Source of the DNA: Clostridia bacterium
GTDB taxonomy: Bacteria > Bacillota > Clostridia > Lachnospirales > Lachnospiraceae
DNA length: 64,000 bases
Reading direction: 5' to 3'
NCBI GenBank assembly: GCA_003249225.1
Contig: QKJQ01000027.1
Coordinates: forward strand, 453,395 to 517,394
Of this stretch, positions 26,208 to 37,839 are shown in pieces. Position 1 is the first letter of the stretch. Every line of letters starts with the position of its first letter. The position numbers were made by a program, and so were the translations under genes. Below the pieces are notes generated by a model. It was not told the origin of the DNA and ran no database searches. It worked only from the letters and a program-made list of their open reading frames with translations.

Positions 26208-26747
26208 TTACATCAGAGAATCATAGAGTTCCTGCGTAGGACGTGGGATCACTGCTGTCTCGACTAACAGTTCGCACTGTGCTTTTGCTGCTTCCACCGC
26301 TTCACGGACAGAACTTACGCTGCCGCTTAAGGTTACAAAACCTTTTCCTCCGATGGCAAACCCGGTTCTTACCTCAATCAGGTATACTTCCGCTGTCTTT
26401 GCTGCCGTATCGGCCGCCTGTATGGCAGAGGCTACAGAATAGAATTCCATAACGCCTATGGCTCCGTCGGTCGGAATCTGGTTGGTGCTGCTGATGGCCG
26501 GCATAAGCTGATCATCTATGTTCGCGATGAAGAATTTATCAACCATGAATTCTCCTGCGACTCTGACCCCTGCTTCCATAGAAGCTTCTACACTTCCGGT
26601 ATCACCACCGATAATGATCATATATTTCCCGGGGCAGATGGTGGATGCCTTCAATAATCTAACTCCGGCTGCTTTCATCATCTCATCACAGGTTTCGATC
26701 CCCCTAGCAATGCTTGAAAGCTCTATCATACATACTGAATTTGACAT
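26208..26747 (-). CDS. PduT-like tandem-BMC microcompartment shell protein
   Basis: 179 residues with two BMC domains (1-90: SVCMIELSSIARGIETCDEMM; 95-179: AIGVMEFYSVASAIQAADTAAK). Cys38 in ASTICPGKYMIIIGGD matches the cysteine at which PduT trimers bind a [4Fe-4S] cluster at the central pore, so it should be an electron-conducting shell trimer. It is 3 bases from the PduS-like gene, and the PduQ-like dehydrogenase precedes that, so the three form one operon. Other shell genes and a signature enzyme are absent from the window. Confidence 0.9.
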   Translation of the reverse strand: MSNSVCMIELSSIARGIETCDEMMKAAGVRLLKASTICPGKYMIIIGGDTGSVEASMEAGVRVAGEFMVDKFFIANIDDQLMPAISSTNQIPTDGAIGVMEFYSVASAIQAADTAAKTAEVYLIEVRTGFAIGGKGFVTLSGSVSSVREAVEAAKAQCELLVETAVIPRPTQELYDSLM

Positions 26748-26750
26748 ACC

Positions 26751-28109
26751 CTATGCCTCCTTTGCTCTTCTGATTTTAATTCCTGCTGGCGTTACTTCAA
26801 CTACTTTACCACTGATACCACAGTGAATGTTAGCAGAAAGTCCGGTATCATCGGCTTTCCCTATCAATTCATTCATGCTTACGGTATCTCCGGCTTGTTT
26901 TTGCGGTATCGCTGGCTTTCCGATGTGCTGTGACATTGGTATAACAATTTCATCCGGTCTTAGTTCATTGCAGGAATGTGCATGCAGCCCATTGTATTTA
27001 CTTAAGTTCAGTCTTGCAATAAGGCGATCGGTCGGCACTTTACTCAGTTCGATCGATTCTCTAGCTTTTGGTTCCATATTTTTCTCAGGGTTAATTCCTT
27101 TTTCACGAAGTTTGCCCTTCATATAATCATTCACCCTGCGCGGTGATAACCCCATAGGACAGGAGAACATCTCACAAAGTCCACAGCTGCTGCAGTTAGC
27201 GGAATCACCGAAATTCTTATCAAATTCTTCCATATCATCGATCAGATCTTCGCGCCAGACATTACGCATGACAAGATGTGGCTTGATCCGGTGTCCCGTC
27301 TGATATCTTGGACATAGGTCCGTACACATACGGCACTGTATACAGGCACTTCTTGCCTGGTGTTTCAGCCTGTCCATGCTGACCTGGCTCTTTTTGATCA
27401 GATAGTGATCAGACGGCAATACAATAATGTTACCCATGGTCTTGTTAACTACCAGTTTATCGATCTGCGCAGCATCTGCGATCACTTTTCCCATCATTGG
27501 TCCGCCGAGAATGATCCGGTAATCATCCAGTACAGGCCCAGCTGCGTTGATGCACTCCCGGACTGAGGTTCCGATCGGAACTTTCAGCATGATCGGTTCT
27601 TTCACTTCACCAACGACCGAAAGATATTTATCATATACGTTCTTACCTTCTGTTACCGCATCATACACACCGATAACGGTTGCTACATTACTTACGACCG
27701 TACCGACCTGAAGCGGAAGTCCTCTTTCCGGCACACATTTTCCTGTCACCTGCTGAACAATAATCTGTTCGTCTCCTGCCGGATAGAAGGTCTTCATTTT
27801 AAAGATTTCGATTTTCGCATTGTTCTTTGCTATGGAAGCTTCGAGTGCTGCAATTTCTTCTTTATATTTTCCTTTTAAAGCAATAACTGCCTTTGTAGCC
27901 TGAAGATGTTCAGCGATCATCATGACCCCAAGAACCAGTTTATCTGTAAAAGTTCTTGTCATGTATTTATCTGTTTCGATCAAAGGCTCACATTCTGCGG
28001 CATTTACAATAAAGTATTCTGCTTTTGCATCAAGTTTTACGTGTGTCGGGAATCCCGCACCTCCGGCACCAACAATGCCGGCCGCTTTCACCGCTTCTAC
28101 TAAATTCAT
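26751..28109 (-). CDS. PduS/RnfC-like flavoprotein of a microcompartment
   Basis: 452 residues. Glycine-rich GAGGAGFPTHVKL opens the RnfC/NuoF-like flavin-NADH domain, an SLBB domain follows, then two [4Fe-4S] motifs (CIQCRMCTDLCP and CSSCGLCEMFSCP) and a C-terminal lipoyl-like barrel. This is the PduS layout: NADH oxidation, electron transfer to cobalamin or to the PduT cluster. It lies between the PduQ- and PduT-like genes, with GGAGATAG before its ATG. Electrons are expected to cross the shell through PduT. Confidence 0.88.
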   Translation of the reverse strand: MNLVEAVKAAGIVGAGGAGFPTHVKLDAKAEYFIVNAAECEPLIETDKYMTRTFTDKLVLGVMMIAEHLQATKAVIALKGKYKEEIAALEASIAKNNAKIEIFKMKTFYPAGDEQIIVQQVTGKCVPERGLPLQVGTVVSNVATVIGVYDAVTEGKNVYDKYLSVVGEVKEPIMLKVPIGTSVRECINAAGPVLDDYRIILGGPMMGKVIADAAQIDKLVVNKTMGNIIVLPSDHYLIKKSQVSMDRLKHQARSACIQCRMCTDLCPRYQTGHRIKPHLVMRNVWREDLIDDMEEFDKNFGDSANCSSCGLCEMFSCPMGLSPRRVNDYMKGKLREKGINPEKNMEPKARESIELSKVPTDRLIARLNLSKYNGLHAHSCNELRPDEIVIPMSQHIGKPAIPQKQAGDTVSMNELIGKADDTGLSANIHCGISGKVVEVTPAGIKIRRAKEA

Positions 28110-28148
28110 TCTATCTCCTTATCTGCGCCCATTCTGCGCATATCGTAA

Positions 28149-29282
28149 TCAGACTGCATTTTTACCTTCATAGGCTCTGATGAAAAGTTCTCTTAGTTCC
28201 TCCCGCGTACACTCTCTGGGATTCGTTGATGTACATGGATCATTAAACGCAGATTCCACCATCAATGGTAATACTTTATCAAAATCCTGTCTCGTCACAC
28301 CGGCAGCTTTTATACTGGCTGGTATGTTCAGCTTACTGATATAGTTCCTCATGGCACGAATCAGGTTCATGGTACTCTGACGCTCGTTCGCACAGTCAAG
28401 CCAGATGAGTCTGGCTACTTTTGCGTACCGCTTGTTTGCTTCTGTCAATGTATCATAAAGACCGGCATTGAATGCGATTACGTAAGGAAGCAGTAAAGCA
28501 TTTGCTTTCCCATGAGGTATATGAAAATGTGCACCCAGGGTATGTGCCATGGAGTGGTTGATCCCTAGTCCTGAGTTGCTGAAGGCAATTCCGGCAAGGC
28601 AGGAAGCATTGTGCATTCTCTGTCTGAGTTCTACATTGTCAGGGCTGACAAAGACCTGAATCAGGAACTTATTAGCCAGTTTGATTGCCTTTTCTGCAAG
28701 TGCATCCGTAAAATCATTCCGTGCAGTACAGACAAATGCTTCAATGGCATGTGTCAGTACATCCATTCCTGTATCGGAGGTTATAGTCCTTGGTACACTT
28801 TTTGTGAGTTCTGCATCGAGAATTGCAATCTCAGGCAGCATGCTTTCATCCACAAGAGGATACTTTGTATCCGTGTCTGTGTCCGTAATAACTGCAAATT
28901 TTGTTACTTCCGAACCGGTCCCGCTCGTTGTCGGAATCGCTATGAATTTGACCTTAACGCTTGAATCCTGCTGATGAGCAAAAAAGATCATACCTTTGGC
29001 TGCATCGATCGGTGAACCACCACCCAGTGCAACAACTGTATCCGGTCTGAAATCCAGTAATACTTCAACACCCTTTACTACAGTCTTCACATCCGGATTT
29101 GGTTTGACCTCACTGAAAATAGTATGAGGAACTCCCTCCAAATGTCTTGTAATATATTCTGTCATTTTTGACTGGACCATAAAATGATCTGTAATGATCA
29201 GAACTTTACTGCTTCCTACAAGCGCATCTTTCAAACCATCACCCAGTTTGATCTCTGTCTTGCTGCTAAATGTACTGTACAT
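28149..29282 (-). CDS. Iron-containing alcohol dehydrogenase, PduQ/EutG type
   Basis: 377 residues from the ATG at 29282 (AAGGAGG about 10 bases upstream); an upstream ATG at 29333 lacks a site. NAD motif GGGSPIDAAKG, GTGSEVTKFAVIT, and the metal-binding DVLTHAIEAF with HSMAHTLGAHFHIPHGKAN are intact. In microcompartments this enzyme reduces the aldehyde to alcohol and regenerates NAD+ inside the shell. The N terminus (MYSTFSSKTEIKLG) could serve as an encapsulation peptide, as in PduQ, but is not a clear match. First gene of the three-gene operon. Confidence 0.88.
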   Translation of the reverse strand: MYSTFSSKTEIKLGDGLKDALVGSSKVLIITDHFMVQSKMTEYITRHLEGVPHTIFSEVKPNPDVKTVVKGVEVLLDFRPDTVVALGGGSPIDAAKGMIFFAHQQDSSVKVKFIAIPTTSGTGSEVTKFAVITDTDTDTKYPLVDESMLPEIAILDAELTKSVPRTITSDTGMDVLTHAIEAFVCTARNDFTDALAEKAIKLANKFLIQVFVSPDNVELRQRMHNASCLAGIAFSNSGLGINHSMAHTLGAHFHIPHGKANALLLPYVIAFNAGLYDTLTEANKRYAKVARLIWLDCANERQSTMNLIRAMRNYISKLNIPASIKAAGVTRQDFDKVLPLMVESAFNDPCTSTNPRECTREELRELFIRAYEGKNAV

Positions 29283-29313
29283 ATGCGCTTTTCCTCCTTG
29301 GAACCTATAGAAA

Positions 29314-29381
29314 ACACAAAGAAAAGAAACCATTCACTCTTGATTTGTGTGGTTTTTGCTCTGTTTTGTGTCTTTTTGTGT
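29314..29381 (-). promoter_or_regulatory. Four helically phased TTTGTGT half-sites upstream of the BMC genes
   Basis: TTTGTGT occurs at 29344-29350, 29365-29371 and 29375-29381, with the inverted form ACACAAA at 29314-29320. Spacings of 30, 21 and 10 bases place all on one helix face, 32-99 bases upstream of the PduQ-like start codon. This looks like a multi-site operator for a repressor or activator not encoded nearby. Confidence 0.6.
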
Positions 29382-29523
29382 TGTCTTTTCTGTTATTAAC
29401 AAGTTACCTCTTTTTATGGCTTTTGTCAAGGCATTTCATTTATTTTTGTTAATTATTTATCAATAAATTTACTATGTAAACATCACAATAGTATAAACTC
29501 ATTGAAAACCGTAAAACAGAAAA

Positions 29524-29586
29524 AATAAGGGAAGTGCCATAGCTCATTAAATGGAGCATGTCAATCTTCCCTTATTGTTAGCGTTT
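29524..29586 (-). terminator. Terminator of katG
   Basis: Perfect 11-bp outer stem AATAAGGGAAG/CTTCCCTTATT with an inner GCTC/GAGC stem, followed by TTATTTTTCTG on the minus strand, about 125 bases past the katG stop and beyond the 8-bp minisatellite. Confidence 0.88.
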
Positions 29587-29643
29587 CCTGTTACTGCTTT
29601 CTAAAATCATTTTTTGTCTGTGACAAATTCCAGATTATACTTC

Positions 29644-31909
<2,266 letters not shown>

Positions 31910-32057
31910 CTATCGCTATTACGACTCAAGAATTAATGATTTATATTCTGACATTATTCATATTTTAAAGATAATGTCGCATTTTATACTTGCATTTTCT
32001 ATTATAAATATATTTTTTACTTATTCAATGGGAAATTATGTTTATCTTTATAAAAAA

Positions 32058-32112
32058 AACAGAACAAAGATGGATTGGATATACGATAAAATACAATTCT
32101 TCTTGTTCTGTT
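32058..32112 (-). terminator. Terminator of the EAL phosphodiesterase gene
   Basis: AACAGAACAA (32058-32067) and TTGTTCTGTT (32103-32112) pair perfectly and are followed on the minus strand by a run of T. 31886-32057 is AT-rich, probably the katG promoter, without a gene. Confidence 0.85.
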
Positions 32113-32166
32113 ACTTCGTACGATAAACAACGATTCTTACAGGAATGCTGTTACTATTCAATCTGA

Positions 32167-34281
32167 CTACGGCTTCTTCAACGGTTCCGGCCTGGAGAAC
32201 AGATATCCCTGGATAATGTGTACACCGATGCTTTCCAGCTTCTCTAACTGTTCCTTTGTTTCAACCCCTTCTGCCACCAGTTTATAATCATAAACACTGG
32301 CAATTCGCGTTATGATTTTGATTAGTTCAAAAACTCTTTCATCGGTAAGTATCCGGTCAATAAAGGATTTATCCATCTTAAGTTCATCAAATTCAATGTC
32401 CGCAAGATATTTGAGCGATGAATATCCGGTTCCAAAGTCATCAATGGAGATTTTGATTCCCATCTGACGTATTGTATTTGTAATCTCTTTTACTTCATCG
32501 ATCTTCGTTATGAAGATTTCTTCGGTGATTTCCAGAATCAGTCTTTCCGGTGGTATACTATACTTAATAAGCAGTTCCTTGATATAAGGTATTATGCTTT
32601 TACCAAAAAGATTCGTCGGGAATATATTAATTGAAATATTGATTTCCTTACCATATTTTTCTGTAAGCAGATGGTATTCACTCAATGCATGGTCCAGCAT
32701 ATACTCTGTAAATCTTGATGTTAGATTCTGTTCATGGATCACTGGAAGAAACACAGACGGACTGACAATACCATTTTGCTCATTGATCCACCTCACGAGA
32801 ACTTCAACACCCACAACTTCATTTGTAAGACTGTCTCTTTTTTCCTGATAGAATGGAACGAACTCATTACATTCAAACGCATTCGCTATTTTTAGCGTCA
32901 ATGTGAACTTGTCCGACATTTCAGCTCTCATCTTATCACTATAGAGAATGATACCCTCGATTTGATTTTCCTTTTTTATTCGCATGGCAATCGTTGTTTT
33001 CTCATAAAGGTCGGAAAAACATTCACCATGCTCTCCATAATACGCAACAGCAAAGAGGTATTCAACAGACTTTGCGTATTCAATGGAACTTGAAAACTCA
33101 TAAAGATCCTGTTTTAAGTGCTGCAGTTTGTTCTGAAGCACATCTTTATTATCAAGTTCAACCCAAAGTGCAAATTCATTGCTCTTTGTTCTTGCACTGT
33201 AAAATTCATGTCGTCTGTTTGTCAGAAACAATGCTATATCTGCTATATACTCATTACCCTTTCCATAGCTATAGATCGCATTGATTGTACTTAAGCCATT
33301 AATATTGACCAATATCAAGGCTCCATCTTTTATACCGTTCTTAATTGTACTGTCAACGTAATTTTGAAGTCCATACAGATTAAGCAGCTTTGTCATATCG
33401 TCATGATACGCAAGATACACGATTTCGTTATTTTTTTTCTTAATGTCCTGCTGTGCATTTTCCAGGTTGTCGATCATATTGTTGTAACCATGGATCAGAT
33501 GATTGATTTCATTTTCCGTTACACTAACCTCGACTTTTTGATATTTACCTGCTGCGAGCCGATCCATTCCATTAACAACAAGTGCAATCGGTGTTGTAAG
33601 ATACCGGATTATCCCATTGAAAATGTACACAATCATTATAAAAACGACAAGAATAACACCGAGCATGATAATAAGAATGTTATTCGCAGAGGCGTTAAAG
33701 TCAACCGTATAGGATGTTGCCACAACAATCCAGTCCCAAGCTGCAAAGTATTCCGCATATACAAGCTTATTCCCAATGTCGTTTTGGTATGGCAATGCCC
33801 AGTTGTATTCCAGATACCCGCCGCCATTTTTTGCAATCTCGATTGTCTCCTGTACAATATACCGGGATGCATCCTTCGGATCTTTCGTATTCCATACGTA
33901 CTCTCCCTCGAGTGTAGGATGCATTACTTCATAACCTTCACTGTTATATACAATAAAATACCCATACTTTCCAAGATAAATGTTACTTGTCTTTGTTCTT
34001 GTCCCATCCGAATTTTTGGGACCGATAAGAATGTTTTTTACTTTTTCCTGTGCATCGTCGAGTGTCAAATCTCCATTTTCTTCATGATCATATTCGACCT
34101 GTATTAATTCCATTGCTTGCTGTACACTATTTTTTAAAATTTCAGAGCCCTTTTCATCCAATGATTTTTTTGCAATAAAAAAACCAAACATCCCTACCAT
34201 TAATGTTGCCCCAAGCAGAATCAAGCTGAATATCAGCACCATTTTATTGTGAAATGTGAGGCGTACAGGTCGTCTTTTCAT
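32167..34281 (-). CDS. Cache-HAMP-GGDEF(degenerate)-EAL phosphodiesterase
   Basis: 704 residues. Membrane helix (about 12-33), extracellular single-Cache domain (NIYLGKYGYFIVYNSEGYEVMHP, WDWIVVATSY), second helix (about 205-225), HAMP, then a GGDEF domain in which the signature is replaced by KSNEF, so it cannot make cyclic di-GMP. The EAL domain is complete: EVLVRW (near 495), NIFPTN, EITEE, IDDFGTGYSS (near 613), KMDKSF, AEGVET. Expected to degrade cyclic di-GMP in response to an external small ligand. Together with the cyclase at 6704-7810 the window holds both sides of this signalling. Confidence 0.9.
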   Translation of the reverse strand: MKRRPVRLTFHNKMVLIFSLILLGATLMVGMFGFFIAKKSLDEKGSEILKNSVQQAMELIQVEYDHEENGDLTLDDAQEKVKNILIGPKNSDGTRTKTSNIYLGKYGYFIVYNSEGYEVMHPTLEGEYVWNTKDPKDASRYIVQETIEIAKNGGGYLEYNWALPYQNDIGNKLVYAEYFAAWDWIVVATSYTVDFNASANNILIIMLGVILVVFIMIVYIFNGIIRYLTTPIALVVNGMDRLAAGKYQKVEVSVTENEINHLIHGYNNMIDNLENAQQDIKKKNNEIVYLAYHDDMTKLLNLYGLQNYVDSTIKNGIKDGALILVNINGLSTINAIYSYGKGNEYIADIALFLTNRRHEFYSARTKSNEFALWVELDNKDVLQNKLQHLKQDLYEFSSSIEYAKSVEYLFAVAYYGEHGECFSDLYEKTTIAMRIKKENQIEGIILYSDKMRAEMSDKFTLTLKIANAFECNEFVPFYQEKRDSLTNEVVGVEVLVRWINEQNGIVSPSVFLPVIHEQNLTSRFTEYMLDHALSEYHLLTEKYGKEINISINIFPTNLFGKSIIPYIKELLIKYSIPPERLILEITEEIFITKIDEVKEITNTIRQMGIKISIDDFGTGYSSLKYLADIEFDELKMDKSFIDRILTDERVFELIKIITRIASVYDYKLVAEGVETKEQLEKLESIGVHIIQGYLFSRPEPLKKP

Positions 34282-34552
34282 TTTTACTTTTCCTTTGTTT
34301 TTTAGAGTTTATGAAGCCCGTTTTCATGTTCGATCTTACATATTGAATCCAGATAACTTTTGACTTTGGTATTATAACGTATATTATATTTCATATTATA
34401 CATTATATATCATATCTCATTATATATCATACCACATGAAATAACAAAATTCTTTTTTTGCCAAAATAAAAGTTTTACTTCTCAATTAAGCATATGCCAA
34501 TTACGACCCTTGAAATTAAAAAAGATATTCATTATCTTGTAATTCATAAAAA

Positions 34553-34576
34553 AGGCAGCCTTATGAACGACTGCCT
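34553..34576 (-). terminator. Terminator of the CMD-family gene
   Basis: AGGCAG/CTGCCT stem with a 12-base loop; the minus strand continues CTTTTTTATG. It lies beyond the 12-bp repeat. 34282-34552 is very AT-rich (TATAT-like repeats near 34380-34430) with no gene; it probably carries the EAL gene's promoter. Confidence 0.75.
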
Positions 34577-34622
34577 CTGAAAACAAGCTCCTGTATTTAA
34601 TTTTTGTAATCAACACAATTCT

Positions 34623-34682
34623 ACTTATTCTTATACTTATTCTACTACTTATTCTTATACTTATTCTTATACTTCTACATAT
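34623..34682. repeat. 12-bp minisatellite, five units, overlapping a gene end
   Basis: ACTTATTCTTAT at 34623, 34647 and 34659 (exact), ACTTATTCTACT at 34635, ACTTCTACATAT at 34671. The last unit covers the stop codon (34675-34677) of the CMD-family gene. Confidence 0.92.
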
Positions 34683-35262
34683 TCTTTTTCTCTTTGTTCG
34701 TCATCAAAATAAAATCACAGGCTTCCAAAAATCCTGCCGGTTGTATTCCAAAACCCTGAATTACTCTTGTCCAGTAATCGACCTGTGCAATCGTTGTAAC
34801 AATCGTTGCGAATTCCTTTTCATTGAATGCTTTTTTCATAGCTTCGACCACTTCTGTGTCATGCCTGATCGGAGTTCTTACCAGTCCCCTGCAATAGGCC
34901 AGAACAAGTCTCTCCCTTTTCGAAAAGGTACTGACATTTTCTAGCGGAAGCAGTTCCTGCATTCCTTTTATCTCATCGTTTGTAATTCCATATTCACGAA
35001 AACGATCACTGTTCATATCGATACAGAACGGACAGGCGATCAAAAGACTGACCTGCATACGGATCAGCTTCAGCATTCTTTTATTTACCCTGCCCTTCTT
35101 ATGAGCAATCAGTCCCTCCAAGATCATGGAACTGACAAAAGCCTTTGGTGTCCAGAGCAGCAGCCTGGCCGGCATCATCTTGTGACCTATTCTTTCTTCC
35201 GCAAAGTTCAGGATATACTCAACAGGTCTTGGAATACTGGGCTCTTTAATAAAGGTATTCAT
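34675..35262 (-). CDS. Carboxymuconolactone decarboxylase (AhpD-like) family protein
   Basis: 195 residues from the ATG at 35262, chosen for GGAGG 8 bases upstream. All-alpha CMD fold with LIRMQVSLLIACPFCIDMNSDRFREYGIT, where CPFC is the redox-type CxxC of the AhpD group; the following His of true AhpD (CxxCxxxH) is Asn here. Relatives act as alkylhydroperoxidase partners or as CMD-type decarboxylases. With katG close by a peroxide role is tempting but not shown. Its last codons coincide with a 12-bp repeat unit. Confidence 0.78.
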   Translation of the reverse strand: MNTFIKEPSIPRPVEYILNFAEERIGHKMMPARLLLWTPKAFVSSMILEGLIAHKKGRVNKRMLKLIRMQVSLLIACPFCIDMNSDRFREYGITNDEIKGMQELLPLENVSTFSKRERLVLAYCRGLVRTPIRHDTEVVEAMKKAFNEKEFATIVTTIAQVDYWTRVIQGFGIQPAGFLEACDFILMTNKEKKNM

Positions 35263-35407
35263 AGGTTTAACCTCCACGAACGAAACTTATTTTAGGCATG
35301 ATGGGGTGTCATTATATTAACTTTGTTAAAAACGTTGTAAACCTTTACTATCTTTGCTTGTTTTATTATAGCACTGCAGCAAAGCTCTTACAATGGTGTC
35401 ATTTTTG

Positions 35408-35460
35408 CCGTACGAACGCATCCTGCATGAAGTGCTTTTTCATTTATAGGAAAGGTAATG
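35408..35460 (+). repeat. Dispersed intergenic repeat, copy A
   Basis: About 54 bases around ACGCATCCTGCA...GCTTTTT...TTTATAG.AAAG match copy B (38569-38622) at roughly three quarters of positions. Both lie on the plus strand in intergenic DNA between unrelated genes. Confidence 0.55.
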
Positions 35461-35498
35461 AAATATCCTGAAAATTAAAAAAGGGCAGGCATCTCTGC

Positions 35499-36332
35499 TC
35501 ACCCTGTAACGTACTCCAGAATCTCATCAGGAACAACAAAGTTTCCCTCTCCGATTCCAATTCTGATCTGTGGGCGGTTCCTTCCATGGAAATCTGTTCC
35601 GCCGCACTTTCGAAAGCCAAACATTTCTATGAATCTGCCGCATCGTTCCTGATCTTCCCGCGTAAATGACGGATAATGGTATTCCATTCCATCAAGACCC
35701 ATTTTCTGCAGGTCTTTCAGAAAGCTTTCAGCTTCTGAATCTGTCATACCAGCTAATCCAATTGGCAGATGACAGTGCGCTAAAAAAGCTCTCCCTCCGG
35801 CAGAATGAATTGCCAGAAGTGCTGCCTCTGGTTCCAGCAGTTCCTCTTCCAGAAACGAAATCCGGTCCAGATAATTTCCCCAGGATTCTTTCATATCATT
35901 TGTATAGCCCTTTGCTACCAGGTATTTTGCGATGGCCTGACGATCCATTGAACCACCTGTCTGAAAGGGCAGGACCTCTGCGAAAGAAACGGTAACTCCC
36001 ATCTCACGTAACAGTTCAAATACGCGGTCAAGACATCCTTCTTTCCTTGTGCGGTATGCTTTATAGATCTTCTGAAATGTTTCGTTCTCTTTGTTGATGT
36101 TTAACCCCAGAACATGCAGTCTTCTGCCCAAAAAACGTACATCAAATTCAATCCCCGGGATCAGCTTCACCCCAATTCTTTGTGCTTCTTCTGCCGCCTC
36201 ATCAAGGCCTTCAACACAGTCATGATCTGTTATCGCGACCGCTTTTAATCCGGTTTCTTTTGCAAGTCTTATTAATTCTGTCGGAGTATAGGATCCGTCA
36301 GAAATCGTCGTGTGTGTATGTAAATCTATCAT
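35499..36332 (-). CDS. PHP-domain phosphoesterase (RNase AM / YciV-like)
   Basis: 277 residues. Metal-binding motifs of the PHP fold are in order: DLHTHTTISDGS at the start, AITDHDCVEG, PGIEFDV, AHCHLPIG and CGGTDFHGRNRP near the end. This subgroup hydrolyses 3',5'-nucleoside bisphosphates or trims 5' ends of RNA. GAGGAG precedes the ATG. Stands alone. A weak hairpin followed by TTTTTTAATTTTC at 35482-35505 overlaps the stop codon and may terminate it. Confidence 0.85.
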   Translation of the reverse strand: MIDLHTHTTISDGSYTPTELIRLAKETGLKAVAITDHDCVEGLDEAAEEAQRIGVKLIPGIEFDVRFLGRRLHVLGLNINKENETFQKIYKAYRTRKEGCLDRVFELLREMGVTVSFAEVLPFQTGGSMDRQAIAKYLVAKGYTNDMKESWGNYLDRISFLEEELLEPEAALLAIHSAGGRAFLAHCHLPIGLAGMTDSEAESFLKDLQKMGLDGMEYHYPSFTREDQERCGRFIEMFGFRKCGGTDFHGRNRPQIRIGIGEGNFVVPDEILEYVTG

Positions 36333-36629
36333 TTCTCCTCATTTCGAATGGGTTATTTACAAAGTTTCAGACCTAACTATATCATATACGCCTGTATTTT
36401 GTTAGAGCGGAAATGACCGAATTTACTGAAAAAAAAGGGATAGTATTATGCATTTTTACGTGTGAACATACTTAAGTACATTGCTCCAACCTTATTGACT
36501 CCTATGAATTCCATGTGATTTATTTCTAGCATTCTTTACCATAGCAGCAAATTATTCTTCCTGACAGTTTTCGGATAATCATCATCAATCTTTGTGATCT
36601 GTCTTTTCTTGATTCCTTTAAAATTATAT
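36333..36629. other. Intergenic gap without a recognised gene
   Basis: 297 bases between the PHP gene start and the CoiA-like stop. AT-rich; holds the PHP promoter region. A 35-codon frame starting at the CoiA-like stop (ATGA overlap) has no ribosome site and was not accepted. Confidence 0.5.
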
Positions 36630-37775
36630 TCATTCGCTGCTGCGCGCAAGTCGGTTACAGTTTTTGCATATTCCAAGATTTATGTGATTAATCCCTCCGT
36701 AATCAACAAAATTCTTATCTGTGTCAATGCATCCGCATATTTCACATTTGACAATACGTCTTCCCTGAGAATCGCAGGCTTTGACTACCTGCTGATCGAC
36801 CATTTTCCTAATAATATCATCAATCTGCATCGTGTTGCTCCCGGTGGTTGGTATTGGAGCTGCAGGTGACAGATTAGATTTTCCACCGGATCTATAGCCG
36901 GCAAGATATGCCCTGCTTTGATTTTCAAGTCTGTCCTGCCGTTCATAATATTCATTTTCTTTTTTGTCTTTTTCTGCCTGACGGTATTCTTCGATCTCAT
37001 TTATTTTATTTTGGAACATCGCCTGTTTTTTAGTCTGCCAGATATGAAATCTTTCATGAAAACCTCGGATCGTAAGATTCCAGTCATTCAATCTGAGTTC
37101 TTCCAAGCTGCTCTGCTCATAATAAGTCTCGTCGGCATTCAGAAGAACTTCTTCTCCCTCATAACGATACCGGTTCGTATCTGCCTTGTATTGTGCCAGT
37201 TGGCTCCCGTCAAAGGAAATGACCAACAAGTCCCTATTTTCTGATTCATTCAGTAAATATCGTTTTAAAAAATACGTATGTTTTTCATTGACGATTGACC
37301 CAGGGTTATCAATAACGATCCATCGCACGGGCAGACTGATTTTATTGTACTCATTCACTAATCTTTCTATCTTATTAGCTGACAGCTGATGAAATCCGAT
37401 TTCAACTGCAACCCTGCTTCCTCTTTCATCCTCGATCAAAAGATGAGTATAATGATGTTCTAATAATTTAACTTCCGGTCTCACCTGATATCCAAGCTGT
37501 AAAAAATGTTCCCCCAGCTTCTTACGTATATTCTTTGTAATTTGATTATTCTCTCTGTCAAAAACTGCATAATCACAGTTCATATTATTCAAATGTGCAA
37601 AATATGCATCCTTCTTCTCCCCATGACAATATCGCAGAACAGGATTCAGGCACTCTTTATCCGGACAAAGTAATTCGTTATGACCGCTTGCTTTCCTAAT
37701 TTCTTTTTCAAAAGTATAATCTTTTGCAATATCCCCTGCCAGTAAAAGCTTTTCTCTTAATCGTCCGTTTTCCAT
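36630..37775 (-). CDS. CoiA-like competence/nuclease family protein with zinc ribbon
   Basis: 381 residues. The N-terminal part (to about 170) resembles CoiA: a GHNELLCPDKECLNPVLRYCHGEKKDAYFAHLNNMNCDYA zinc-and-His segment, here seen as separate cysteine pairs plus YFAHLN, then a nuclease-like core with VRPEVKLLEHHYTHLLI and VAVEIGFHQLS. A coiled coil rich in Lys/Glu (about 265-300) and a C-terminal zinc ribbon (CEICGC...GICKNC) follow. CoiA-type proteins act in DNA processing during transformation; many clostridial homologues occur outside competence loci. No partner genes are adjacent. Confidence 0.7.
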   Translation of the reverse strand: MENGRLREKLLLAGDIAKDYTFEKEIRKASGHNELLCPDKECLNPVLRYCHGEKKDAYFAHLNNMNCDYAVFDRENNQITKNIRKKLGEHFLQLGYQVRPEVKLLEHHYTHLLIEDERGSRVAVEIGFHQLSANKIERLVNEYNKISLPVRWIVIDNPGSIVNEKHTYFLKRYLLNESENRDLLVISFDGSQLAQYKADTNRYRYEGEEVLLNADETYYEQSSLEELRLNDWNLTIRGFHERFHIWQTKKQAMFQNKINEIEEYRQAEKDKKENEYYERQDRLENQSRAYLAGYRSGGKSNLSPAAPIPTTGSNTMQIDDIIRKMVDQQVVKACDSQGRRIVKCEICGCIDTDKNFVDYGGINHINLGICKNCNRLARSSE

Positions 37776-37839
37776 ACGATCCCCATCCTGTCTCCTGAAT
37801 CAACAATTTTGTTTGTTTAAGATCTTTATGCAGGCATTT

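Noticed and set aside
1421..29282. PocR-type regulator at 1421-2284 as regulator of the BMC genes at 26-29 kb
   Set aside because: PocR domains do control propanediol loci, but the regulator abuts an EamA transporter and no shared site was found upstream of the BMC genes.
33364..34107. 247-codon plus-strand frame opposite the EAL gene
   Set aside because: Antisense to conserved Cache/HAMP coding sequence, no ribosome site and no recognisable family; a shadow frame.
36525..36629. Short frame starting at the CoiA-like stop (ATGA overlap)
   Set aside because: 35 codons, no ribosome site, no recognisable motif.
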